A DNA stretch of 64,000 bases from Aphrocallistes beatrix (lineage: Eukaryota; Porifera; Hexactinellida; Sceptrulophora; Aphrocallistidae): NCBI GenBank assembly GCA_963281255.1, contig OY725490.1, forward strand, positions 372,001 to 436,000, given 5' to 3'. The notes under the pieces are model-generated. The model was not told the origin of the DNA. It ran no database searches and saw nothing but the letters and a program-made list of their open reading frames with translations. Below are positions 27,583-37,800 of the stretch, piece after piece. The number at the start of each line of letters is the position of its first letter. The stretch's first letter is position 1. The translations under genes and the position numbers were made by a program.

Positions 27583-28068
27583 CAGTACCCCGACAAAAGT
27601 ATTTGTACACTATATTATTCCCCAAACAAATAGTACTAAATTGGATCTTTCCATGAAGAGAAAAGTATTCAAACTCTAAGAGCTATGTATTAAGAGTCTG
27701 ATTTAAGATTCGAAATCTTCACATTCGAATTAGTAATAGTTGAAGATTTCTAATAAATCACTCAACTCGATGAGTAAAGATTATTAACCTGTACCACAAG
27801 AGGTAGTACATTGCCATCATGTATAGTGGTAAAAATGGACATAACATAAGGCACAAAATGGCAGTTATTGATATTTTGAAAACATTGAGAATTAATAATT
27901 AATTATAAATATCTTACAATAACTAATTTAAATGCAGAGATTTCGAATTTGATACCCGATTAGTTGTATCACTTACCGTTTCGAGTTTTAATCTTCATGA
28001 ATAGACTCATATTAGTATTAAATGCACGTAAGATAATGAAGTGTGCAAATACTTTTGTCCAGGTACTG
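27583..28068. mobile_element. 486-bp TA-flanked MITE (Tc1/mariner-like termini)
   Basis: Left end CAGTACCCCGACAAAAGTAT then TTGTACACT; right end, reversed, CAGTACCTGGACAAAAGTAT then TTGCACACT: about 29 bp of near-perfect inverted termini. TA lies immediately outside both ends. No transposase is seen; the open frame at 27964-28335 crosses the right end and is chance. A relative is at 60425-60860. Confidence 0.85.
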
Positions 28069-28526
28069 TATGTGTTATTTCCAACAATCATGGTAGTGCG
28101 CACATCGAGAATTAAAATTATAAATAATAGGCTTCCAATTCTAAGTAATAAACCTGGTACTTCAGCAGCAATCAAGTCAATTATATGTCAAAACAAATCA
28201 CAGTTCAAATTCAATGGTTATGAACGAACACTATGTGAAATAATGTGTCGTAAGATTTTGAAACTCGTGATCTTATCAAATTTTTCTCACCTTTCGTATA
28301 TTTACTTCTCAAAACTTCCTGCATCCACTAAATAATACTCTGTTTACTATATACATCAGTATCAGTCTCGTTACCATTGCTTATATCTGTATACCATTTG
28401 TTTATCTAGTAAAAATTACAATAAATAAGTCAACTCCACTTATCGGGGGCACCTTTGTTCGAGAAACTGCTTAGTTGGAAAATTTAGAACAAGTTTCTAG
28501 GAATGGAATGGTTCCCATTCATGGAT

Positions 28527-28796
28527 GCTAATACTAAATTTCATCAGCTAATTGGGAACTCTGCTTAATCGAGACATAGCATCCCGGACCAAAGTGTCCA
28601 GGATTAAGCGGAGTCACTTGTTCATATATTTTGAATAGCTAAATTTAAAATACTAGTATGATATTAATACATTTAGTTTTAATAATGACTATTATAAACA
28701 CCAAAATACTTGTAGTTGATATATAGCATTAATTGCACTAGGAATCGAAAATGTACTTGGAAAGATTTAGTCAATCATAATTTTGCTCCAATGAAG
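28527..28796. repeat. Family-B 3'-flank duplicate (partner 26036-26303)
   Basis: See the partner. This copy is in its original context, overlapping the last 26 bases of the minus-strand NHL gene at 28771-29697. The 26036 copy is therefore the displaced one and marks a lost or rearranged family-B gene there. Confidence 0.7.
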
Positions 28797-29697
28797 AAAA
28801 CATTCTTAGCAACTTTTGCCCATTCTCGCAGACCACAAGTAACTTACCATTGGCTGTTTGCGTTACTCCAAATAGTGAGTGCAAACAAAAATTTCCCAAT
28901 CCTCTTTCGTGGAAGCCTAACTTATAAATGAGTCTACCTGCCTCTGAAAATATTAGAATTTGACTGAAGAAATTAACACTGATAACGAAATTTCCTCTAA
29001 TATCAATGCAGAAGAAGTAAGTGTTTCCGATCTGTGCTCCAGGGTCATATTCACGAGGAATTAGCGACTGTATTTTCTCCCCGACGTGAGTGAATATATG
29101 AATATAATGAGCACTAGCATCAGCAAAATCGCTAAGTACGTACACTTTATCTGGAGTTAGTTTAACATCATTTGGTCTTGTCATAGAGTGATGTGAAATG
29201 TGGCGAATGTAGCGTAGGTCTCCGTCAAGGACTTTAATCCGATGGTTCAAATGATCTGAAACATAGACATATCCATTGGTTGAGACTGCGAGTTGTCTTG
29301 GTCTATAAAAATGGTAAATGTCATAACCATATTCTCCAACTTCATTGATGAGAAGGAGAGAGTATCCAGTCACTTTGAAATGGAGCACAGAATGCCGTCG
29401 TGTGTCAGTCATGTACATGCTGTCATTATGGATCACTATTCCCCAAGGACTATGCATATCCTTGTGCATGAATGTCCCTAGAAATTCCAATGTCTCATTG
29501 AAAATTGTCACACGTGAAATCTCTTCTGCTACATAGATTTTTCCGGTGTTGGAATCTATTGCAATTCCGCGTGGACTCCATAACTCGCCATCTGAGTTTC
29601 CTTTTGCCGCAACAGCTGTCATGTGGCTGAATAAATAGTCTCTGCACTCTTCTTCGATACTTGAAATTTGTGATCCCACAGGAAATCGAGCAGCCAT
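28771..29697 (-). CDS. NHL-repeat beta-propeller protein, family B (minus strand)
   Basis: Single exon, 308 residues, ATG at 29697 (MAARFPVGSQISSIEEECRDYLFSHMTAV). Blades: GIAIDSNTGKIYVAEEISRVTIFNETLEF; GIVIHNDSMYMTDTRRHSVLHFKVTG; QLAVSTNGYVYVSDHLNHRIKVLDGDLRYIRHIS; HSMTRPNDVKLTPDKVYVLS; IHIFTHVGEKIQSLI; NFVISVNFFSQILIFSEAGRLIYKLG; GVTQTANGKLLVVCENGQKLLRMF. The tail (SSLEQNYD) differs from the + strand B genes, which end FSL. It is closest to the broken copies at 33340 and 44649. Intact and probably expressed. The target is unknown. Confidence 0.87.
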   Translation of the reverse strand: MAARFPVGSQISSIEEECRDYLFSHMTAVAAKGNSDGELWSPRGIAIDSNTGKIYVAEEISRVTIFNETLEFLGTFMHKDMHSPWGIVIHNDSMYMTDTRRHSVLHFKVTGYSLLLINEVGEYGYDIYHFYRPRQLAVSTNGYVYVSDHLNHRIKVLDGDLRYIRHISHHSMTRPNDVKLTPDKVYVLSDFADASAHYIHIFTHVGEKIQSLIPREYDPGAQIGNTYFFCIDIRGNFVISVNFFSQILIFSEAGRLIYKLGFHERGLGNFCLHSLFGVTQTANGKLLVVCENGQKLLRMFSSLEQNYD

Positions 29698-29900
29698 TTC
29701 CTTTAAAATATAGAATCAAATCTTTAAAAGAAATCAGAGGTATTTTGGTATCTATTCGATATTATGGATTAACTTTATTGCTAGCCTTTATATGCATTCG
29801 GTGGAGGTGTAGAGTATGACTGTATCGGATTACTTCTAATTCTGTTGAGATAAAGGAAATTGCTTCATCTAATAATTTACAATTAATCAGAGTTATTTCG
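29698..29900 (-). promoter_or_regulatory. Upstream region of the 28771-29697 gene with family-B motif and TATA
   Basis: On the minus strand a TATAAAGG word (29785-29792) lies about 90 bp before the ATG. Beyond it 'gtagagtatgactgtatcggattac' (29808-29833 as given) is the conserved outer-arm motif of the + strand cassettes, and 'gaaattgcttcatctaataatttacaa' matches the next block. The central AP-1 hairpin is not clear here. Confidence 0.6.
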
Positions 29901-30004
29901 AAGTAATTCAATCTTCCCTTGTTAAATAGTGCCTGGGACATGAAAATCCTGAATTGTATATTTACGAATGAACAGAATAACAATGCAATAAATGCACATA
30001 TTAA

Positions 30005-30889
30005 TCAAGAAAATATTTGAAGGAAAAAGTTTGAATTCCAAGATGTAACAACTAATTTTCGATTGGCTGTTAGAGCCAGCGATTGTGGATAGGAAAACTT
30101 TCCTACTTCATCACCACGTGCACCTAGTGTGTAGATAAAATTCCCATCTCTTGTGTACAAACTGATTTTGTGACTGTCACTATCACAAATAACGATATCA
30201 CCGTTGGCATCGAAACAGAATGCACTACCAAATTTCTTCAGGCCAGGAACAGATGAATGTAATATAATTGAACGCAATTTCTCACCAGCAAATGAGAAAA
30301 CGCAAAATGAGGTATAGCCATAGTAAGGTGAGTTGAGCACGTATACCACACCTGTACAGATTTTCAAGTCCACAGGATTTGTCAAGGAGTCGTCCGATAT
30401 TAGTCGCTGGTAGTAGAGGTCAATATCGAATATTTTTAATTGTTTGTTTCTGGAATCAATGACAAAAACACCGCCGATATTTGAGACAGCTACTCCTTTA
30501 GGGACCCATAACTGTTCACTAACTCCCTCTACATCTCCTACCTTAGCGACGAGAGGATAGTTATCTGCGATTTGAAATTTAAGTAGGAATTGTTGAATAT
30601 AATCAGTGACATAGATATAATCTTGATGTATCGAAATCCCCCAAGGATTTTTCATATCTTTATGCTGAATCTTGTTCAAGTACTCTCCCGTGTCTGAGAA
30701 AATCGATATACATGCATAATAGTCATTTTTATTTGCTACATATATTTGGTTGGTATCAGGATGGGTTACAACATTTCTTGGATACCACAGGAGTTCCTTG
30801 ATATGTCCTCTCTCTACAGCTATGATGTGGTCGTATCTGTAATCTATTTGAGCCACTTCAGTTTGTGGCGTTGGAAACCGAATGGTCAT
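30005..30889 (-). CDS. NHL-repeat beta-propeller protein, family C
   Basis: Single exon, 294 residues from the ATG at 30889 (MTIRFPTPQTEVAQIDYRYDHIIAV). The frame extends 46 codons upstream, but that part overlaps a MITE and has no ATG-supported homology. Blades: NQIYVANKNDYYACISIFSDTGEYL; GISIHQDYIYVTDYIQQFLLKFQI; GVAVSNIGGVFVIDSRNKQLKIFDIDLYYQRLIS; PVDLKICTGVVYVLN...FCVFSFAGEKLRSII; DIVICDSDSHKISLYTRDGNFIYTLG; SLALTANRKLVVTSWNSNFFLQIFS. Start and blade wording differ enough from A and B to form a third lineage with 31339 and 57638. No signal or membrane segment. The function is unknown. Confidence 0.86.
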   Translation of the reverse strand: MTIRFPTPQTEVAQIDYRYDHIIAVERGHIKELLWYPRNVVTHPDTNQIYVANKNDYYACISIFSDTGEYLNKIQHKDMKNPWGISIHQDYIYVTDYIQQFLLKFQIADNYPLVAKVGDVEGVSEQLWVPKGVAVSNIGGVFVIDSRNKQLKIFDIDLYYQRLISDDSLTNPVDLKICTGVVYVLNSPYYGYTSFCVFSFAGEKLRSIILHSSVPGLKKFGSAFCFDANGDIVICDSDSHKISLYTRDGNFIYTLGARGDEVGKFSYPQSLALTANRKLVVTSWNSNFFLQIFS

Positions 30890-30928
30890 TTCCCTATATA
30901 AAGAAAATATAAAAATAGAATATTGGTA

Positions 30929-31228
30929 CAGTATACCCTCGCTAATCCGTACAGCTCTGTGCCAATGATTGAAAATATCGTTCGGATTAGTGAATTTGTT
31001 CCGATTAGTGAAATAACACTGATTCAATGGGATATTAACTATAAAAAATGTGATTGTTAGAATATTAAGGATAATATTTTGTCATAATTGCTTCTTTAAT
31101 GAGGTTTCTCAACCTTATTGAAGTGTATAATATCATAAACGTTGATTTAAAGCATAGAAGCAAAAAAGATTATATTTCGGGTATTCGGATTGTAAGAATG
31201 AAGTGTTCGGATTAGTAAGGGTGTACTG
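30929..31228. mobile_element. 300-bp TA-type MITE 40 bp upstream of an NHL start codon
   Basis: Left end CAGTATACCCTCGCTAATCC, right end reversed CAGTACACCCTTACTAATCC: about 20-bp inverted termini with three mismatches. Flanked by TA on the left and CA on the right. There are internal copies of 'ttcggattagtgaa'. No coding capacity. It sits directly in the 5' region of the gene ending at 30889 and could supply or displace its promoter. Confidence 0.8.
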
Positions 31229-31338
31229 CATATGAAGTAGTAACATGTTTGAATATTTTAACATAAACATTGATTTATTAATTAATTGAAATAAGATCTT
31301 ATTCGGAGAAATAAAAAGTCGGATTTTAAACAATAGAA

Positions 31339-32271
31339 TCAATTAGCCTTAAATAGCAACAAGAAAATAATTAAAAAGAGTAAATAAAATATTTGCATTT
31401 CACAATCTTTATTCTCAGACAGAACAACCAACTTGAGATCTTTGGTTAGAGCTATTCCTCGTGGGCGATAGAAATGTCCCAATCCATCACCACATTGTGG
31501 ATTTCCTAATGTACCCAATAGATAACCCTTTTTTGAGTATGTTCTGATTTGGTGAGTTCCCCAATCAGAGATAATAATATTTCCATCAGGATGTATACAG
31601 AAACAGTAAGGTTTTATTCTCCAACTATCCTCCTGGCAATCTAGGGAGATGGAGCGTAGTTTGTCCCCAGCGTAAGAGAATACGTGAATTAATGGACCAG
31701 TGAGTAGTGAACTCAATACATAGACTTCATCTGCTATCAGCTTTACATCCCTAGGTCTTGTCAAGGAGTGGTGTGAGATATTTCGTTGGAAACGAAGATC
31801 GCTATTCCGTATTTCGATTAAATTGTCGTCAAAATCACTGAGAAAGAGCTCCCCACGAGTAGAAGCTGAGATTGCCTGAGGCTGAAGCCATTTACCATGC
31901 TCAGCACATTTTATAAAACGAAAAAGTCGGATATTTCTCTTCGACTTCACAAAATGGAAAATGGAGTGATTATGTTCAGTTGTCACGTAAATATTATCTT
32001 TATAGATCGCAATATCACATGGTAAATCTAAGTCTTCATCTCCGAATCTATAGAATTTATCCCCTATCTCTGAGTAAACAACTATACAGCAAGGATACCG
32101 ATGTTCTGTTGCATACATATTGTTATTTGGATCGATGGCAATACCTCGAAGATGATGTACGATGTCATATGTTCGCTTGCGGGCGCCGCATACCATTACG
32201 TGATCATAGCAGTTGTATTTTGGCGCGTCTCCAAGTTCTACAGATTGTACAGCTGGAAATTGGACTGCCAT
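31339..32271 (-). CDS. NHL-repeat beta-propeller protein, family C
   Basis: Single exon, 310 residues, ATG at 32271 (MAVQFPAVQSVELGDAPKYN, then CYDHVMV). Blades: GIAIDPNNNMYATEHRYPCCIVVYSEIGDKF; IAIYKDNIYVTTEHNHSIFHFVKS; AISASTRGELFLSDFDDNLIEIRNSDLRFQRNIS; RPRDVKLIADEVYVLS...IHVFSYAGDKLRSISL; NIIISDWGTHQIRTYSKKGYLLGTLG; GIALTKDLKLVVLSENKDCEMQIF. The C-terminus ends in a hydrophobic run (YLLFLIIFLLLF, about residues 296-307) not seen in relatives. It could be a tail anchor, or readthrough after a lost stop, since homologues end soon after QIFS. Confidence 0.84.
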   Translation of the reverse strand: MAVQFPAVQSVELGDAPKYNCYDHVMVCGARKRTYDIVHHLRGIAIDPNNNMYATEHRYPCCIVVYSEIGDKFYRFGDEDLDLPCDIAIYKDNIYVTTEHNHSIFHFVKSKRNIRLFRFIKCAEHGKWLQPQAISASTRGELFLSDFDDNLIEIRNSDLRFQRNISHHSLTRPRDVKLIADEVYVLSSLLTGPLIHVFSYAGDKLRSISLDCQEDSWRIKPYCFCIHPDGNIIISDWGTHQIRTYSKKGYLLGTLGNPQCGDGLGHFYRPRGIALTKDLKLVVLSENKDCEMQIFYLLFLIIFLLLFKAN

Positions 32272-32289
32272 TTTCGTATAAAGATCTAA

Positions 32290-33339
32290 GTGAAAAGTAG
32301 TACCAGTCTAGTAGTACTAATGGGAAAGAGAAAGTAATCGTAGTATTAATTATACTAATCACTAAATATCACAATACAATAATGGAACATATCATAGCCT
32401 ATTTAAAACCTGAAGGTAGAATGAAAATGATAGGCTGGGATGAAGAGAAACATATCAAATTATAACATGTAATCATGTGGTAGCAATTGTGGATGATCAA
32501 TCGCGTAGTCCTGCTAAAGAATTTTTACTTAGAAATGATTATTCTAGAACTCTGAGAGTACAAAGTCTAAGAAATTTTCACATTCAGTATTAGTTCCATG
32601 ACATATTGTATAGTGTTAGTGAGAATTCTACTGAGAATTGAAATGTGTGAAAGTAAAATGGAAATTGGATGGTCACCAGTGAAGAACCAATGTTACGGGG
32701 ACGTTATATAACTTCTAAGCCAATAGGGCAGAATCATTTCAATGCATACCTGAGAAATAATAACATCTTAACCTAAGCCTATTATTTCAACTCAATAATC
32801 AATACATTCACTATATCCACTATATCACATATCATGTATCACTATATCCACTAGATCGATACGATAGAACAAGTTTCTATATGATGCTTCTTAGGTCTTA
32901 ATTTTGACAAATATATTATCCGAATAACAATGAATTTAAAACAGATACAAGAATGTTAGCATAGCACGAAACAATTGAGTTTTTTCTGTGATATCTAACC
33001 ACAGTTGCAGTATCCACCTATGTAAAATATATTTATTACGCTTATATCCTTATTTACACTCCTTGAATCCTAAGAGTCTGTAGTTTCCCATGTTGGGTAT
33101 TTCTGTTAAAAATCACTAATTGATCTAGCAACATCCAAGTTAAGCTCATGGTTCACATGCTCTATAGCTGGACCACTTTGAAACAATACTGCACCACTGT
33201 ACTATGGACATTTGCGACAATCGTATACTTATTGCCTCCAAAGTTCCAAAAAATTATAACAAATTTTCAAATAGATTTATTCTCATTGTTGAATTAGGAA
33301 AAGCAAATATGCAGCATTAAAGTATAAACAAACAATATT
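32290..33339. other. Intergenic, no gene recognised
   Basis: About 1 kb of AT-rich DNA. Around 32540-32620 'aactctgagagtacaaagtctaagaaattttcacattcagtattag' faintly resembles the interior of the MITE at 27583, so a decayed relative is possible. No open frame with homology to the surrounding families was seen. Confidence 0.4.
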
Positions 33340-34225
33340 CTACAAGGAAAACATTCTTAGCATCTTTTGTCCCATTTGGAGGGCCACAAGTAGCTTGCCA
33401 TTGGCTGTTTGAGCTACCCCGGATGGAAAATAAAAGCAATGAATCTCAAATTGCAATTCCTGAAAGCCTAACCTATAAATAAGTTTACCTTCTCTTGAAA
33501 ATATTTGAATTTGACAGAGAGAACAATCACTAATAACGAAATTATCTTTAATGTCAAGGCAAAAGAATGGTGTGGATTCGTCGAATCTCGGACTAAATTC
33601 ACATAGAATTAGTGACTGTATTTTTTCTCCTTCGTGGGAGAAAACATGAATGCAAAGAGCAGCAGAAAGTACGTACACTTTATCAGGAGTTAGCTTAACA
33701 TCACAAGGACTTGTCATTGATTCATGTGAGATGTGACGAACGTAGCGAAGGTCTCCATCAAGGATTTTAATCCGATGGTTGCAATAATCTGAAACATAGA
33801 CATATCCGCTGATAGAGACAGCGAGTTGTCTTGGTTGAAAATAATGGCCGATGTCAGAACCTACTCCTCCTTGCTCCATTGATGTAAATGAGGGAGTCTA
33901 TTGCCATTTTGAAATGGAACACAGAATGCCGTAGTATGTCAGTCATGTACATACTGTCATTATGGATCGCAATACCCCATGGACTCTTCATATTATCGTA
34001 CGTGAAAGCCTTCAGAAACTCCAACGTCTCAGAGAAAATATTAACATGTGAAATCTCATCTGCAACGTAGATTTTACCGGTGTTAGAATCTATTGCGATA
34101 GCACGAGGCCTCCATAACTCTCCAGCTGATTTTCCTTCTGCCGCTACAGCTATCATGTGGCTGTATAAGGAGCATTCATCTTCGATCCTTGAAACTTGTG
34201 ATTCCTCCGGAAATAGACCAGCCAT
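33340..34225 (-). pseudogene. Family-B NHL gene with a one-base insertion
   Basis: ATG at 34225: MAGLFPEESQVSRIEDECSLYSHMIAV, then blades 1-2 (GKIYVADEISHVNIFSETLEF; GIAIHNDSMYMTDILRHSVFHFKM). At about 33868-33880 one extra base in 'aatggagcaaggaggagtagg' shifts the frame. Blades 3-6 continue open in the next frame (SDYCNHRIKILDGDLRYVRHISHESMTSPCDVKL ... GVAQTANGKLLVALQMGQKMLRMFSL). With only one lesion this is either a very young pseudogene or an assembly error. It lies head-to-head with the plexin at 34820 and its counterpart is at 44649-45484. Confidence 0.8.
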
Positions 34226-34819
34226 TTCCCTTTAAAATATAGAGTAAATCTTTACAAAAGTGTGAGATATGTTGGTTTACATTAAATATTACGGAATATG
34301 CTATTGGTAATTTTCATAAGCATTAGATAGAGTACGACTATATCGGGTTACGCATAACTCTTTTGAGTAACATGAAACTGTTCCATCCAGTCTGAACGTA
34401 AACTATGGAAGGAAACCAAAATAACTGGTAACTAGGGAAGATTTGAATTTTTACGAGTTAGTTCAAGTTGGGGGTAATTACATTGAAATATTGCAGAATA
34501 TACAATATAATCGGGTTTGGTTCGAATACAGATTCTGGTTTGGTTTGAGTGGGTACTAAAAGTGCACTCCATTCCAATCCTGATATTAACTACTATTTGA
34601 GTATAATACTACATTTGAGATTCATATTTAAAATGACGAGAAAATATACGTAATTAATTGTATTACTAGTAACTTTGGTATATAATGTGGGACATCACTA
34701 AATTGTTGGGCGTATCTATCTCAGGTTTCGATAAAATGAAACTCAATACACACTCTAGCACAATATTATGTACAGTGCTAGGATAAAGAGCAGAGTTGTT
34801 TTATAATAGCTACTTTGCT
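34226..34819. promoter_or_regulatory. Divergent intergenic region between NHL (minus) and plexin (plus)
   Basis: 594 bp. 'tagagtacgactatatcgggttacg' (about 34327-34352) is the family-B upstream motif. Near the plexin, 'aactactatttgagtataatac', 'ggtttcgataaaatgaaactcaatacacactct' and 'caatattatgtacagtgctag' are conserved at 46345-46528 before the second plexin. It is the probable shared or back-to-back promoter of the unit. Confidence 0.55.
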
Positions 34820-37800
34820 ATGTTATTCATTGGATTATCTATTCTGTTGTATGTGTCTGTAGTTGTGTCACAGGTTCCCACTCGAGTGACACAATTTGTC
34901 GTGAACAATGCTATTGATAGTCCATTCTCTATCACCTTAACTGGAATGGAGGTGTACAGAGATGATCTGGTGGTGCTAGGAGCGTATAGTAGAGTTATCG
35001 GACTGAGAGCTGATAACCTGAGCGTTGAGAATTCTCTGTTCGATATTGTCAACCTCACCAATCTCTACATAACAGCTGATGATGACACTGGTGTGATAGG
35101 AGTATGCACGAATAGAGAAGGGAGATGTCAATGGATGAACGTGAGTTGAGAGTTTCATTGCAATTCGAGTAGTTGCGACAAATGTTCAATATCTTCTCAA
35201 TTATTTGAAGGAAGAGAATACATTATGTCAATGGACTGTTTCCTTCGATGTTATTGTCCGTAAAAAGTACTCTGTACAACACTGTCTTTTTAGAGATCCT
35301 GATCAATCTAGGTCTATAGACCAACATTTCAGATTCTTTTAGGGTTTATAAGAGCTTAATTAGGTAACTACATTCCAAGTGTTAGGGAGTGGAGACGGGT
35401 TAATCCTATCTGGAGAGTTTGGAGTTGAAGTAGATGAGAGAGTACTGCTAATCCTTGCGAATACACAGGGAAATGTTCCCAGTCTCTACACAGCTTCTGG
35501 GAATGGAGTTACTCAAGGACTGTCAAATTATCAGATATATCCTATCAGGACTACTCAACTCCAGTCACAACTAAGCGAGGCAGCAGAGTTGATGGGAAAT
35601 CCTCAAAATCCAGATAGTTTCAGTAGGAATTATATATCCACTTTCAAATCTGGAGGTTACATCTACTTCGTTACTCTAGATAGAACACCTACTCCTTTTA
35701 TTGATATTACACGAATCTGTGAGGATGATTCATTGGTTGGTACTGCTTTCCATTCCATCTACTTCACACGGTTGATGGAGTGTGGTAGTTATTTTTCAGA
35801 GGTGTTAGATGCGAGACTAACAATGCTTTACAACGGGACAGCATATGAAGAGTTCGTTGTTATAATATACATTAGTGATGGTACAGCATTTACATGTGCA
35901 TATTCACTACAGTCAATCAACCAAGCAATGAACAATGCTTATCAAGATTGTTATGTTGCAGATTCCGCTATTTATATACCAAGCTCTGTCATATTTTTAG
36001 CAGCAGTCACTGCTACATGCTCTGTAAGTGTCATATTTCGAGTAAATCGGTCGTAGATTAATAATTGATTTTGTTTTTATTTCAAGGAAACTGATTCTTC
36101 TAATACGGAATGCAATCTCTTTCCTGTCAGTGGTAGTACTGCAGAAATCCATATTTCGACTGCTGCTGTTACTGGTACACTAATTACCAGCAGATCATCT
36201 GCTAACATTATTGTGGCGACAGCGACAGAACAAGATAACCGAAACTCTTACACATACTACTTCGTAGCAGATGGCACTCTGATAGAGAAGGTGAGTGTTG
36301 AGAGAGAACGACACCTCTGAGAGTTATATCTTAGTACATGTCTCACATATCTTGTGTTAGTATCTGATGAACGGACTCAGTTTGGTAGAGCCGGCACTAG
36401 AGAACATAACGCTAACAGGATCTGACCCAGTTACAGATCTGAAGTTGGATCGGTCAGAGCAGACTCTGTTCGCACTGACAGACAGACAGCTGTTCCGAGT
36501 GCCAGTGGAAGACTGTGGGAGTCACAGCACGTGTGAAGAGTGTGTGTCTGACAGAGATCCTCTGTGTGGCTGGTGTGGCATACAGAATACTTGCACCAGA
36601 TTGTCTCAGTGTGCTAACTACAACCTCACCTACAGATGGATTAGAGATGACACCACTTTCTGCTTCTCAATATCACAAGTGTCTCCTGACTCCTCTAACA
36701 TCAACCTCGGAAATATTGTGAGTTCATCCTTGACTATGATAGACATCTGATACATAGGAATTTATAGTGCAAATTAAAAATGCATCTTTGTCGATATTTA
36801 GGTGTCGATATCAGCTGCAAATCTACCACAGCTGTCTCAGAGGAATACATTCCAGTGTGTGTTTGGGGCGCTTGGTACCATTACTGTGTCTCAGGTGTCA
36901 AGTGGTTCCCTATCAGGTCCAGTTCAGGGACCTGTAACCCTAACCTGTCCTATTCCAACTGGACTGTCTCCATTCACTCAATCAGGTAGTTTCATATCTC
37001 TGTTTTGTCTTAAAGTTTCGTATGTATCAGTTTATTCTATTAGTTTATCGATTGTTTATTCTTTTATTTGTTGAAGTTTGTTTTTTTACATATTTCTGGA
37101 TGCAATTTATTTGCATGTTTTTATAAAATCTGTTCATAAAGCTGCTACAATTTATATTAGAACTGTGAGCAGTGTATTTGCTGTATTTGCAAATCAGATT
37201 TGCTTTAGCATTGTGATATTCTCATACAAGTTAGGTTGTTACAGAGTTTATCCTTATAATAGTTTGATATCTATTTCTACAGCTGCTATTACATTTCAAT
37301 TCTCACTATCGAGTACTGAGTTCCCATCTATCATTCTCATCCGTGAGTTCTCATTCACACTGTTCGATTGCAATTTCCATTCAAACTGTAGCAGCTGTGT
37401 GTCTCAGTCTGACACATCTGAGTGTGGCTGGTGTCCTTACTCAGGAGAATGCACTCATAGCGACACCTTGTGTCCTCTCACTATTTCAATGGGAGGACAA
37501 GTGGAGTATGTCTGGATAGAAGATGACACCTGTCCTGTACTCAATGTTGACTCCTCCACTGATTCATTCGCTGTTGAGAGCTCACATTCCATTATTCTAC
37601 AGGGTAGCAACCTACAGCCTCCTGAGGTATGTTTGTTCAGCATATACTTAGCCTAAGTTGAGTGTGTATTCATATTCTCCTGTGTAGAACAACTTCAATT
37701 ATCAGTGTTCTCTCAATGTGAGTAGCAGTGTCACTACTTTATCAGCTAATTATGTGTCTTCTTCGTCTCTCAGCTGTCCTATCTCAGCTAACACATTCTC

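Noticed and set aside
27964-28335. 123-codon + strand open frame
   Set aside because: It spans the right end of a MITE into unrelated sequence and starts without an ATG-supported homologue.
30890-31027. 46-codon N-terminal extension of the family-C gene at 30005
   Set aside because: No homology to family members, and most of it lies in a MITE terminal region.
34796-34819. Upstream extension of plexin 1 starting MFYNSYFA (same at 46541 for plexin 2)
   Set aside because: The first codon is TTG; the first ATG in frame is at 34820 (46565), which also gives a better signal peptide.
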